From Thermoproteaceae archaeon (GTDB lineage: Archaea > Thermoproteota > Thermoprotei > Thermoproteales > Thermoproteaceae), in NCBI GenBank assembly GCA_020833025.1, contig JAJHRB010000008.1:1-35256 (forward strand): DNA of 35,256 nucleotides, read 5' to 3'. A model generated the notes under the pieces. The model was not told the DNA's origin and ran no database searches. It was given only the letters and a program-made list of their open reading frames with translations. Shown one piece after another: positions 15,257 through 22,642 of the stretch (position 1 is the first letter of the stretch; every line of letters begins with the position of its first letter). The translations under genes were made by a program, and so were the position numbers.

Positions 15257-16134
15257 AGCAGCGCGCGGAGCAGCACCGGCAGCACGAGCGTCGCGTCTGC
15301 GTAGACGTGAACGGATCTCGCGCCCGGCTTTATCTTGCCCCAGCTCACTGCCTCTCTCGGCCTCGCGCCGCTTAGAGAGCCGTCGTACTCAACTGCCGTC
15401 GTTATGTAAACGGCGTAGTCCAGGCCGCCCTTGAACTGCGCCCACCAGATGACGTGGTGCTTGCTTATGCCGCCGCCGACTATCAGCGCGGCCATTTTCC
15501 TGCTCTCGAAGACCATGTCCCTCAGCCTCTCCTCGTCCTTGAGCACGTTTATTGACACTCTGGAGCCCGCCGACTTGGCGCGCAGCACGTCGTTGCACGT
15601 CAGCAGCGCGGTTCCCACGGCGCCGTCGACTATGCCTGGCACGAAGACCCTCGCGCCGGCCCTCGCGGCAGCTCCCAGAATTGAGTCTCCCGGCATTTCC
15701 CTGCCCAGCTCCTCCGCCAGCTCGTACGTGGCCAAGTCCCTCCCCGCCAGCCTCTCGCACAGCCCCAGCACGAATCTCTCAACGAGCGGCCCGTAGTCCT
15801 CGCGCCTTATCAGGATGTTGCCCAGGCGGTGGTACCCGCGGCCGGCGAGCTCTGCGTCGTCCATGTCAAACGACGCGGGAATGTATCTGGCCCCCATTGC
15901 CCTGGCAATGTCGTGGTCGAGCGCGCCGGCTGTGGTGACCACGACGTTGAAGAGCCCCCGCCCCAGCGCCTCCGCTATTATTTCCCTGAGCCCCGTGGCG
16001 GCTAGGTTAGCGGTAAAGGAGAGGAAGCGGAGGTCGGCGCTGTCTATGGCCTCCCTGAGCGCGTCATACGCCTCGGCGACGTGCAGCGCCTGAAAGCCGC
16101 CCACTCTCCTGTACAGCTCTACTACCTCCCTCAT
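15253..16134 (-). CDS. dys: Deoxyhypusine synthase
   Basis: 293 aa. The enzyme uses NAD and spermidine to put the aminobutyl group on a lysine of translation factor aIF5A, the first step of hypusine formation. The C-terminal half carries the hallmark sequences GGGISKHHVIWWAQFKGG and DYAVYITTAVEYDGSLSGA, then EAVSWGKI, where Lys267 corresponds to the active-site lysine of human DHS (Lys329). VVTTAGALDHDIARAM (NAD site) is near residues 64-80. Length is shorter than the human enzyme but usual for crenarchaea. It is the second gene of the unit at 16874-14046, 8 bp after the methyltransferase and overlapping the transferase by 4 bp. No aIF5A gene is in the window. Confidence 0.93.
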   Translation of the reverse strand: MREVVELYRRVGGFQALHVAEAYDALREAIDSADLRFLSFTANLAATGLREIIAEALGRGLFNVVVTTAGALDHDIARAMGARYIPASFDMDDAELAGRGYHRLGNILIRREDYGPLVERFVLGLCERLAGRDLATYELAEELGREMPGDSILGAAARAGARVFVPGIVDGAVGTALLTCNDVLRAKSAGSRVSINVLKDEERLRDMVFESRKMAALIVGGGISKHHVIWWAQFKGGLDYAVYITTAVEYDGSLSGARPREAVSWGKIKPGARSVHVYADATLVLPVLLRALL

Positions 16135-16142
16135 TCACGTCG

Positions 16143-16874
16143 CTATTTTATCACGCGGACTTCCTTGACCGCGCCGAGCTCCCTCAGGCGCTCGACGGCC
16201 TCCCTCACGGACCTGAGAGTCACGCCGAGCTTGACTGCTATTTCCTCCAGCGACGTGCTCCCGTCAATAAGCGACGCGACCTTTCTGAGCCGGTCGTCGT
16301 CGACCAGCACGGCCCTCCCCGGCACGGGCACCTCCCTGCCCGGCATCTTGTAGAGGTACACCTTATGACTGCGCCAGTCCTCGTACACCTCCTCGACGAC
16401 TATCGGGCGCCACCCAGGGACCTCGAAGTCGTGGCTCACGACCCTCACGCCTGGCTTCAACTCCCGCTCTAGCTTCGGCTTCAGCTTCTCGTTAACGCTG
16501 GTGAGGAGGTACATCGTCACCACGTCGGCGTTCGACACGTCGACGTTGAAGAAGTTCGCGTGGATTATCGCTGCTCTGTCCGCGAGGCCCAGGTCGCGTA
16601 CGCGGGCCACGGAGTGCTCGTAGAGATCCCTGCGTATCTCGATGCCGACGGCCCTCGCGCCGAACTCTCTCACTGCAATTATGACAATCCTCCCGTCGCC
16701 GGAGCCCAGATCGTAGACGACCTCGCCGGGTCTCACCCTGGCGAGCTGCAGCATTCTGCGCGCGACGACCTCAGGGGTTGCGACAAACGGCACGTCGTAC
16801 ATAAGGCCCGTGACGCCCGCGCCATATAAGCTTACCAGCGGCAGGTCCCAGGGCCATGACGGCGGCCCGCCCAC
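16143..16874 (-). CDS. aKMT-like protein lysine methyltransferase with C-terminal winged helix
   Basis: 243 aa from GTG 16874 (TATA-like box centred about 24 bp upstream; ATG 16904 is an alternative). Residues 28-178 match the crenarchaeal broad-specificity protein lysine methyltransferase a[23 protein letters not shown]-binding [10 protein letters not shown] (54-63), acidic VGIEI (77-80), [36 protein letters not shown] and [11 protein letters not shown]. aKMT methylates many lysines in crenarchaeal proteins, including chromatin and DNA-binding proteins. Beyond the usual end, residues 193-243 form an added helix-turn-helix-like domain ([27 protein letters not shown]). The N-terminal 24 residues are also extra and hydrophobic. 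First gene of the operon with DHS. Confidence 0.75.
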   Translation of the reverse strand: MGGPPSWPWDLPLVSLYGAGVTGLMYDVPFVATPEVVARRMLQLARVRPGEVVYDLGSGDGRIVIIAVREFGARAVGIEIRRDLYEHSVARVRDLGLADRAAIIHANFFNVDVSNADVVTMYLLTSVNEKLKPKLERELKPGVRVVSHDFEVPGWRPIVVEEVYEDWRSHKVYLYKMPGREVPVPGRAVLVDDDRLRKVASLIDGSTSLEEIAVKLGVTLRSVREAVERLRELGAVKEVRVIK

Positions 16875-16892
16875 GCGCTCCCGCCCCTCCCC

Positions 16893-16972
16893 GTTTTTAC
16901 GCATTCCACAGCATTAAAGGCCGGCGCCTCCGCGCGTTCTACTCTCCCGCCGGCAGCACCATTTTTAAAAGC
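16893..16972. promoter_or_regulatory. Divergent promoter region of the methyltransferase and uS15 genes
   Basis: Minus-strand box GTAAAAAC (16893-16900), centred about 24 bp before GTG 16874, and plus-strand box ATTTTTAAAAG (16961-16971), centred about 24 bp before GTG 16989. Both genes would be leaderless. Confidence 0.5.
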
Positions 16973-16988
16973 GGGCTCGCGGAGGGCC

Positions 16989-17444
16989 GTGCCTCACAGA
17001 TCGCGGCACAAGAAAGGCAGGTCCAGCTCGACGAGGCCGCCCCACCCGACGGCGCCTATGTGGATACAGTACACCCCGGAGGAGGTAGAGCAGCTAGTGG
17101 TCGAGCTCGCGCGGCGCGGCTTCACCCCGTCGCAGATAGGCATCATACTCAGGGACCAGTACGGAATTCCCCTCGTCAAGGCGGTGACCGGCAAGAGCAT
17201 AACACAGATACTCGACGAGCGCGGCATCAAGTACGAGGTCCCTGAGGACCTCCTCTACCTGATCAAGAGGGCGCTGAGAATAAGAAAGCACCTAGAGGAG
17301 CACCCGAAGGACGCGGCGTCGCGCAGGGGCCTGCAGCTCGTGGAGTCTAAGATTCACAGGCTGGTCAAGTACTACAAGAGGGCCGGCAGGCTGCCGGGCG
17401 ACTTTGTTTACAATCCCGAGGCGCTGTCGCATCTGGCCGGCTAG
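16989..17444 (+). CDS. rps15: 30S ribosomal protein uS15
   Basis: 151 aa, GTG start. Archaeal/eukaryotic S15 (S13e type) with the N-terminal extension [14 protein letters not shown], the conserved segment [33 protein letters not shown] and the C-terminal S15 fold with [16 protein letters not shown]. Binds 16S rRNA near the platform. Followed after 15 bp by the RecJ/Cdc45-like gene, an order also found in other archaea. Confidence 0.95.
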   Translation: MPHRSRHKKGRSSSTRPPHPTAPMWIQYTPEEVEQLVVELARRGFTPSQIGIILRDQYGIPLVKAVTGKSITQILDERGIKYEVPEDLLYLIKRALRIRKHLEEHPKDAASRRGLQLVESKIHRLVKYYKRAGRLPGDFVYNPEALSHLAG

Positions 17445-17459
17445 AGCCGGCCGCTCGCC

Positions 17460-18542
17460 GTGAGCCTCAAGAGCTTTGTAATAAACCACGTCGACAGAGT
17501 GCTGGAGTACCTCAAGCAGAACCCCCTCGTCATTTACGCCAGGAGGACTGTAGACGCCTACCTGGCGGCTTACGCGCTGCTCTCCGCTCTCGGCGAGACT
17601 GCGCAGGTGGCCGTCGTTGACTGGCCCCCCGAGGGCGGCGTCTGCGTCGGCTTTAAGTGCGAGGGCATGTACATAACCGAGCGCGAGGTCGGCATTGACG
17701 GCGACGCGCACGCATCAGAGCCCACGTCGCTGAGCCACCACGCTGCGTCCGTGATACACACGCTGGTGCCCGTGGACGAGGAGGTGCGCCGGGCCCTTCA
17801 CGTAGGCCACTACGCGTGGAGCGTTGACTACTGCGAGTACGGCTGCGCGCTCCCCCGGGAGCTAGCGCGCGGGGACGAGAGGCTCTCTGTAGTCTTTCCC
17901 TTCATGGACAGGCTCCCCGCCAGAAAGGCCCTGTCGCTCTCGACGCTGCCAGTACTGCCCGGCATCACAGGGCGGGAGGCTGAGGACTCCAAGCCCGCGG
18001 CCGAGATGACGAGGGAGGAGGCAATAGATCTGCTCGACTGGGCTCTCGGCGTCGTTGCAAGCGAGGGCTTCCACACGGCAATACTGGACAAGGCGGTCAG
18101 GCCCTACTCGCCGGCCTACAGGCCGGCGGACGTTGCAGTGAGAGTAGAGGCAGACCTCGCGGGATTTGTGGACAGGGACGTCGATGTGTACGTCTCGGGC
18201 CTCGCCGAGGCGCTCTACAGCACGCTTAGGAGGCTGAGAGATGGCGTCATAACAGTCCAGAATCCATTTTATTTACATAAAATACCGCCATACCTGTCCT
18301 ACTGCTTGAGGCTAGTAGACTGGGTGGCGGTGAAGTACGAGACGGCCAGAGGGTTTGCAATAGCCTTGGTGCCCCCGCCGGGGAGGAGGGGCTCGGCGGG
18401 AGCCGCGGCGCGGGCCCTCGCCGAGCTCGGGCAGGTTCTCGAGCTGCCGACGCACCTAGTGGTCTACGTCCCGACGAATAAATACACAGACTTCCTGAGA
18501 GTGTATGAAGAAATTAAAGAGCAGGATAGTGACGCGGCTTGA
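17460..18542 (+). CDS. RecJ/Cdc45-like protein (RecJdbh type)
   Basis: 360 aa from GTG 17460. Position between uS15 and a Pcc1-like gene is the place of the GINS-associated RecJ-family gene in many archaea. In crenarchaea that gene encodes an inactive RecJ homologue that acts as Cdc45 in the CMG helicase. The sequence fits: a Rossmann-like start (NPLVIYARRTVDAYLAAYALLSAL) where active RecJ proteins have the DHD/DHH-type metal ligands; here the acidic residues of motif I are missing, and a canonical DHH is not seen (GIDGDAH..SLSHHA is the nearest). The C-terminal part (GFAIALVPPPGRRGSAGAAARAL) may be a degenerate DHHA1 domain. Similarity is weak enough that assignment rests partly on gene order. 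Confidence 0.65.
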   Translation: MSLKSFVINHVDRVLEYLKQNPLVIYARRTVDAYLAAYALLSALGETAQVAVVDWPPEGGVCVGFKCEGMYITEREVGIDGDAHASEPTSLSHHAASVIHTLVPVDEEVRRALHVGHYAWSVDYCEYGCALPRELARGDERLSVVFPFMDRLPARKALSLSTLPVLPGITGREAEDSKPAAEMTREEAIDLLDWALGVVASEGFHTAILDKAVRPYSPAYRPADVAVRVEADLAGFVDRDVDVYVSGLAEALYSTLRRLRDGVITVQNPFYLHKIPPYLSYCLRLVDWVAVKYETARGFAIALVPPPGRRGSAGAAARALAELGQVLELPTHLVVYVPTNKYTDFLRVYEEIKEQDSDAA

Positions 18543-18744
18543 CTGCAAGTTCATAAATGCCGTCAAGCCGGACGACGTTGACGTGCCCAGCGGCGTGTCA
18601 ATCCGGCACGAGTGCGTCGGGGGCAGGTGGGTCGTGGAGGTGGAGTGTCAGGTCGGCGAGCCGGAGGACATTCTGACCGTTAAGAACACGCTGGACGACA
18701 TAGTGAGGGCAATTCAAGTGATCGAAAGGGCCCTCAGTCTATGA
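18505..18744 (+). CDS. KEOPS subunit Pcc1-like protein
   Basis: 79 aa; ATG 18505 overlaps the RecJ-like gene by 38 bp, and GTG 18529 is an alternative start with less overlap. The alternating strand-helix pattern ending in DILTVKNTLDDIVRAIQVIERAL is like Pcc1, the small dimerising subunit of KEOPS, which makes t6A37 in tRNA. Pcc1 genes are found beside recJ and rps3Ae in other archaea, and the eS1 gene is close by here (21354-22034). Size fits. The last 11 bases overlap the convergent BFN gene. Confidence 0.65.
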   Translation: MKKLKSRIVTRLDCKFINAVKPDDVDVPSGVSIRHECVGGRWVVEVECQVGEPEDILTVKNTLDDIVRAIQVIERALSL

Positions 18745-19192
18745 CCTTCCCGCTGGGCGGCGCCACGTACTTGTGTATGTCCTCGGCGTACTTCTCAAGC
18801 GTGTCGGCTATGTAAATGGGCGCGTTTGTCCTGACCGCGAGCGCGACGGCATCGCTGGGCCTGGCGTCAAATGCGTGAACCTTGCCCTCCCTGTCCTTCA
18901 CGTAGACTGTCGCCGTGTAGGTGCTTGAAATCAAGGCGTCTATCGTGATCTTCTCTATCGCGCCGCCGAGGGCCTCTATAATCTCGACGAATAAGTCGTG
19001 ACTGAGCGGGCGCGGGAAGTCTATCTCGCCGAGTCCCTTCTTTATTGACAGGGTCTCCGCCGGCCCGATGATTATCGGCACCGCCCTGTCGCCCCACTCC
19101 TCTGCCCCTATGAGCATTATGCCGACGGCCTGGCCGTGGGCGTCCACGGTCTCAATCACGTCTATCAGCTCGGCTCTCAAGTACTTGGCCAT
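18734..19192 (-). CDS. Bifunctional nuclease (BFN, DUF151) domain protein
   Basis: 152 aa from ATG 19192, chosen by the TATA-like box centred about 25 bp upstream. The DUF151 core is clear: IMLIGAEEWGDRAVPIIIGPAETLSI, RPLSHDLFVEIIEALGGAIEKI, TYTATVYVKDREGKVHAFDARPSDAVALAVRTNAPIYI. Proteins of this family occur in bacteria, archaea and plants; some show nuclease activity, but the cellular role in archaea is not known. Convergent with the Pcc1-like gene. Confidence 0.85.
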   Translation of the reverse strand: MAKYLRAELIDVIETVDAHGQAVGIMLIGAEEWGDRAVPIIIGPAETLSIKKGLGEIDFPRPLSHDLFVEIIEALGGAIEKITIDALISSTYTATVYVKDREGKVHAFDARPSDAVALAVRTNAPIYIADTLEKYAEDIHKYVAPPSGKVID

Positions 19193-19210
19193 TACAAGCC
19201 ACGCGCCGGG

Positions 19211-19222
19211 CTCTTTTAAACT
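19211..19222. promoter_or_regulatory. Symmetric TATA-like box serving both strands
   Basis: CTCTTTTAAACT contains TTTTAAA, nearly symmetrical. It is about 25 bp from the BFN ATG (19192, minus) and about 25 bp from the predicted 5' end of the C/D-box-like RNA (19242, plus). Confidence 0.5.
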
Positions 19223-19241
19223 TTCCACATCGGCCGCAATC

Positions 19242-19297
19242 TGGCGTGATGAAGACCGGCTGGCGAGCGGTGACAGAGCCTGGACCAGGCTGACTAT
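19242..19297 (+). ncRNA. Candidate C/D box small RNA
   Basis: An exact C box GTGATGA (19246-19252) and an exact D box CTGA (19290-19293) are separated by 37 nt. An internal C'-like TGACAGA (19271-19277) is followed by exactly 12 nt before the D box, the usual guide length in archaeal 2'-O-methylation guides. The D' box is weak (CTGG at 19260-19263 or less) and the terminal stem is poor. The TATA-like box lies about 25 bp before the predicted start. The guide is GCCTGGACCAGG; its target was not identified. Confidence 0.45.
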
Positions 19298-19559
19298 CTG
19301 CCCGGGGCGGTGAAAATTCGCGAGCGGGCGCAGAGATGGCGGGGCGCCGCCCACCGCGCGGGCTCGCGCGCGGAGGCAACGGGGTGGGGCACGCCTAAAC
19401 TCGCCAGGAAGTGTAGCCGAGCTTGCCGGCGTGACGCGCGTGTCCCGGAAAACTGCAGTCTTGTGGTGGCGGCGCGCGGCACAGAGCCGTCAACTCCTCG
19501 GGCAGCAGCGCCCGAGAGCCCTCGGCGAGCACCGCTCCGTTCGGGGCGGGGAGGAACCG
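19298..19559. other. Gene-free GC-rich stretch
   Basis: No credible ORF, tRNA or repeat seen between the sRNA candidate and the TFS-like gene. Short inverted repeats (CCCGAGAGCCCTCGG near 19511) suggest transcript ends; the strand is unclear. Confidence 0.4.
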
Positions 19560-19829
19560 CTACTCGCCCTCCCTATCGGTCTCCTGCAAGTTCTCCAGTA
19601 GCTGCCTCCTGAGCTCCTCCCGCTGCTCCTGGTCAATTTCAACCCTCTCCTCCTTGGCTATTATGACGCCCCGCCTCTTATCCTCAGACACTCCGGACTT
19701 CTGCCGGTAGCCTTCTCTCAGCCCCTCGGTAGATTTCACCTCGTAACCGCACCTGGGGCACCTCAGCAGGATTACATCACCCCTGCGCTGGGGTATCAGC
19801 AGCGCGCCGTCCCTCGGGCAGAACCGCAC
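19560..19829 (-). CDS. TFS/RPB9-like protein with only the N-terminal zinc ribbon
   Basis: 89 aa from GTG 19829, set by a TATA-like box (CTTTTAAATA, 19847-19856); ATG 19835 is an alternative. The start RFCPRDGALLIPQRRGDVILLRCPRCGYE resembles the N-terminal ribbon of archaeal transcription factor S and RPB9. One ligand of the first knuckle is Asp instead of Cys (C4-x2-D7), the second knuckle C24-x2-C27 is intact. The C-terminal ribbon with the DE hairpin needed for RNA cleavage is absent; a charged tail rich in Glu, Lys and Arg follows, ending in REGE. It could bind RNA polymerase without cleavage activity. Same strand as RIO1 but with its own promoter. Confidence 0.65.
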   Translation of the reverse strand: MRFCPRDGALLIPQRRGDVILLRCPRCGYEVKSTEGLREGYRQKSGVSEDKRRGVIIAKEERVEIDQEQREELRRQLLENLQETDREGE

Positions 19830-19927
19830 TGACATTTCTCGCGGAATATTTAAAAGCATTTCCCGGCAGGCAGCTCCCTCAGGGGCTCTAGCCCGGGCCG
19901 GGCAGCGCCTGCGCAGCTAGCAGCGGC

Positions 19928-20734
19928 CTAGTCATCGACAATCCTCCTCCCGCCTATTAAGAGCCAGCCCTCTTCGTCCACGTCAATGGGCCCGCGCCAC
20001 GATCCCCTCTCGACGAGCCTCTTGAGCAGCCTCTGCGGCTCTATCGAGCTGCCGAAGAACTCGAGAATTCTCTCGACGTCGCGCCTCAAGTAGTCCAGCT
20101 CCCTCGGGTGCCCCCGCCTCACGGCGGACCCCCAGTCAATTATCCACGGGCTCTCGCCGTCATAGAGGACGTTAAAGGGGCTCAGGTCGCCGTGCACGAG
20201 GCCTCCCAGAATGTAGACCCTCTCGACGCTCTTGACTATCTCATACAGCACGCTGTCGGGGTCGTCCAGTCCCTCGAGCCCCACGTCTGCCAGCAGCGGC
20301 GCCGGCGTGGTGCCGCTGCCCACGAACCTCATTGCCAGCACGTTCCTGTAGAATCCGTACGGCTCGGGCACGCGGGCTCCTGCCCTGAACGCCCGCGAGA
20401 GGTTTCCGAACTCCTTCCTGCACCAGACTTGAACTAGGTGGAGGTAGTTGCGTACCTTGAGGCCTCTAAATCTGGGATCGCCGAGTACGTAGCCGTAGCG
20501 GCTCTTGACGAACTTCACGGGAACCGGGTAGAATATCTTGAGCGCGGCGTGCGTCCCGTCGCGCCTTCTCGCCAGCACGAGCTTGGCCTCCTTGCCCTGC
20601 CCGACGGGCCCCAGCACGTCATCTATGATGCCGCGCTCCTGGAGCTTCACCACCGCCGCCCACGTGTACGAGTTTATCGCGTCGTCCACTACCCTGAAGT
20701 AGTCGCTGTCCTTCTCTGTCCTGCGGCCCGCCAC
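19928..20734 (-). CDS. rio1: RIO1-family serine/threonine kinase
   Basis: 268 aa from GTG 20734, chosen by a TATA-like box centred about 24 bp upstream. RIO kinases act as ATP-driven switches in late small-subunit maturation. Seen: ATP loop VGQGKEAKLVLA (44-55), lysine Lys66 in AALKIF, hinge-like AMRFVGSG (134-141), catalytic loop LVHGDLSPFNVLY with Asp183 and Asn188, and metal-binding IIDWGSAV with Asp200. RIO1 and the KH protein are classic neighbours in archaea, usually in one operon; here they are divergent, sharing about 80 bp of promoter DNA. Confidence 0.92.
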   Translation of the reverse strand: MAGRRTEKDSDYFRVVDDAINSYTWAAVVKLQERGIIDDVLGPVGQGKEAKLVLARRRDGTHAALKIFYPVPVKFVKSRYGYVLGDPRFRGLKVRNYLHLVQVWCRKEFGNLSRAFRAGARVPEPYGFYRNVLAMRFVGSGTTPAPLLADVGLEGLDDPDSVLYEIVKSVERVYILGGLVHGDLSPFNVLYDGESPWIIDWGSAVRRGHPRELDYLRRDVERILEFFGSSIEPQRLLKRLVERGSWRGPIDVDEEGWLLIGGRRIVDD

Positions 20735-20752
20735 GGCAAGATCCCGCCCGCC

Positions 20753-20795
20753 GCTAAAAACTTGCGCGGCGGGCGCCCGCGCGAAGCTTTTTAGA
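20753..20795. promoter_or_regulatory. Divergent promoters of the RIO1 and KH genes
   Basis: Minus-strand AGTTTTTAGC (20753-20762) lies about 24 bp before GTG 20734, and plus-strand AGCTTTTTAGA (20785-20795) about 24 bp before GTG 20814. Confidence 0.55.
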
Positions 20796-20813
20796 CAGCC
20801 CGCCGGAGGCGGC

Positions 20814-21347
20814 GTGCTGTCCGAGCATGCGCGCGGGACTATAATCCAGCCAGTAGACAAGAAGCGGGCGGAGGCCGCGGCGAGATTCGTGGAGCTGGTC
20901 AGCGGGCGCTACGGGGATGTCAGCGTGGAGTTCGACGCGAGGGACGTGAGCATAAGAATAACCCCCAGATCCGGTGCGACGGTCGACGCGGTGCTGAAAC
21001 TGCGGGAGATGGCAAGAGCGGTGGCGCTTGGCTTCGCGCCGGAGCAGGCACTGCTCCTTGAGGACGAGAACTACACGCTCGCCGTGATAGACCTGAAGGA
21101 GTACGTAAACAAGCCGAATCGCCTGAGAAGAATAAAGGGGAGGATAATTGGCGAGGAGGGGCGCGTGAAGCGCACTATAGAGCGCCTGGCGAGCGTGTCC
21201 GTAATTGTCGGCGACCGCCATGTAGCAATTCTCGGCAGGCTGGAGGACGTGGAGGTTGCGCGGAGAGCTATCGAGATGCTCATTGAGGGCAGAAAGCACG
21301 GCACGGCGTACCGGTACATACAAAGCATAAAGGGAGGGCGGCGGTAG
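20814..21347 (+). CDS. Dim2/Pno1-like two-KH-domain RNA-binding protein
   Basis: 177 aa from GTG 20814. Two KH-like units: residues 10-85, and 90-165 with the GxxG loop IIGEEGR (G113-G116) flanked by RRIKGR and VKRTIERLA. The KH2 ending HVAILGRLEDVEVARRAIEMLIEGRKHGTAYR matches archaeal Dim2 homologues, which bind the 3' end of 16S rRNA and the initiation/maturation machinery. Divergent from RIO1, its usual partner; convergent with eS1, with 6 bp between the stops. Confidence 0.88.
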   Translation: MLSEHARGTIIQPVDKKRAEAAARFVELVSGRYGDVSVEFDARDVSIRITPRSGATVDAVLKLREMARAVALGFAPEQALLLEDENYTLAVIDLKEYVNKPNRLRRIKGRIIGEEGRVKRTIERLASVSVIVGDRHVAILGRLEDVEVARRAIEMLIEGRKHGTAYRYIQSIKGGRR

Positions 21348-21353
21348 CTCCGG

Positions 21354-22034
21354 CTACTGCGTCTCCGCGCTGGCGCCTGCCTGGGCGACCGCCTCGCGGG
21401 CGGCCGGGCGCGCTCCCTCCTCGGGCGGGTGCATGAGCACCTTTATTTTCGCCACCTCGACCTTCCTGATCGGCGCTATTTTCTTGGCCGCGACGAAGGC
21501 GTCCGCAGCGAGCGTGCCATCTAGTACCTCCCGGAGGAACTGCCCGATGTCCGACTCCGCGGCGCGAGACGTAACGACGTGTATTATTCTCTTTCTTATA
21601 GCCGACTTCTGCGCGGCGCCCACTCCGTGGACGGTTATTGCCATGATGGTGACCCTCATGTGCCAGCCGTCCCTCGTCCTCACATCCATGATTGCAGCGA
21701 CCTTGCTTGTGCCGCGCCTGACGAGAGACTTGATGTAGTCACTGGTCAGCTCGAGCCCCTTGAACCTGGTCGAGGCCCTCACTCCGTCCACCTCCTTTAT
21801 CTGGAGGCGCAGCTTAACCGGCAGGTGGGATATGTCCTTGGTTATGTCGTAGAGAGACACCTCGAGCGTCCTCATGAGCAGCTTCTGCGGCTCGGACGCG
21901 GGAACCTCGGCGAGGAAGACGCCGCCGAGGTAGTGCGGGGCGTAAACGCTGAACCACTTCTTCAGCGCCCACGAGTCTCTCTTCGATATGGCTACCTTTT
22001 CCTGCGCCGCCGCGGCCTTCTGCCTCTCGGACAT
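21354..22034 (-). CDS. rps3ae: 30S ribosomal protein eS1 (S3Ae)
   Basis: 226 aa from ATG 22034. GTG 22049 gives five extra residues but lies inside the promoter; the TATA-like box is about 23 bp from 22034. Family hallmarks: SWALKKWFSVYAPHYLGGVFLAEVPAS, LTSDYIKSLVRRGTSKV, and RVTIMAITVHGVGAAQKSAIRKRIIHVV. The Ala-rich tail (EGARPAAREAVAQAG) is disordered. Part of the 30S subunit near the mRNA exit. Confidence 0.95.
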   Translation of the reverse strand: MSERQKAAAAQEKVAISKRDSWALKKWFSVYAPHYLGGVFLAEVPASEPQKLLMRTLEVSLYDITKDISHLPVKLRLQIKEVDGVRASTRFKGLELTSDYIKSLVRRGTSKVAAIMDVRTRDGWHMRVTIMAITVHGVGAAQKSAIRKRIIHVVTSRAAESDIGQFLREVLDGTLAADAFVAAKKIAPIRKVEVAKIKVLMHPPEEGARPAAREAVAQAGASAETQ

Positions 22035-22050
22035 CTTGACGCGAGGCACG

Positions 22051-22063
22051 CCGCGAATATAAA
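22051..22063. promoter_or_regulatory. Shared divergent promoter of eS1 and Lrp genes
   Basis: GAATATAAATTTT is the only AT-rich stretch between the two genes. Its centre is about 23-27 bp from ATG 22034 (minus) and ATG 22085 (plus), so both mRNAs should be leaderless. Confidence 0.55.
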
Positions 22064-22084
22064 TTTTGGCTCTTGCTCTCCGCT

Positions 22085-22591
22085 ATGGACGAGCTAGACC
22101 GCAAGCTCGTACTTCTGCTGCAGATCCACGGCAGGAGGGCGCTGAGCGAGCTCGGCAGGAAGCTGAACAGACCAAAGACTACCATCGCGGCCAGAATAAA
22201 GAAACTGGAAGAGGGTGGTGTGATTCTCGGGTACAAGGCAGTTGTGAATCCGTCCGCGCTCGGGTACAGAGTGCTCGCCTTCGTGCTGGTCAGCGTGCGC
22301 AGAGGCCCCTCGGCGCGAGAGGCCAAGCCGCTGCAGCTCGAGGTCGCCGAGAGAGTACTCTCGGAGTGCAACGGCGAGAGGGGAATGCCGTTTGTTGAGG
22401 AGGCATATGTAATAACCGGGCCCTACGACTTGCTCTTCAAGGTCTGGGCGAGGGACATAAAGCAGCTCTCCGCCTTCCTCGTCACGTACCTCGCGTCAAA
22501 CCCTGACATACAGCGCACCGAGACCTTCATCGCCCTAGAGGTTGTCGACGACTGGCGCAGACGGGCGATGCCGCCGGCCGAGCCGGCGTGA
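22085..22591 (+). CDS. Lrp/AsnC-family transcription regulator
   Basis: 168 aa from ATG 22085. The N-terminal winged HTH (MDELDRKLVLLLQIHGRRALSELGRKLNRPKTTIAARIKKLEEGGVI) is of AsnC type and is followed by a RAM/effector domain (YRVLAFVLVSV, EEAYVITGPYDLLFKVWA). The linker and the insert (RRGPSAREAKPLQLEVAERVLSECNGERGM) are longer than usual. Such proteins form octamers or dimers and bind amino acids. Its target is unknown; its own divergent promoter with eS1 is a natural place for autoregulation. Confidence 0.85.
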   Translation: MDELDRKLVLLLQIHGRRALSELGRKLNRPKTTIAARIKKLEEGGVILGYKAVVNPSALGYRVLAFVLVSVRRGPSAREAKPLQLEVAERVLSECNGERGMPFVEEAYVITGPYDLLFKVWARDIKQLSAFLVTYLASNPDIQRTETFIALEVVDDWRRRAMPPAEPA

Positions 22592-22642
22592 GCGACGCTG
22601 CCCGACGCAGCACGGCTTAAATACTGCCGCCTGCTGTTACAC

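Noticed and set aside
19400-19425. CCAGGAAGTGTAGCCGAGC as an SRP RNA signature
   Set aside because: Only a loose likeness to the conserved helix 8; no flanking helix.
20754-21323. Long minus-strand frame antisense to the KH gene
   Set aside because: It mirrors the KH gene, which has clear family motifs; the antisense protein has low-quality, arginine- and leucine-biased sequence.
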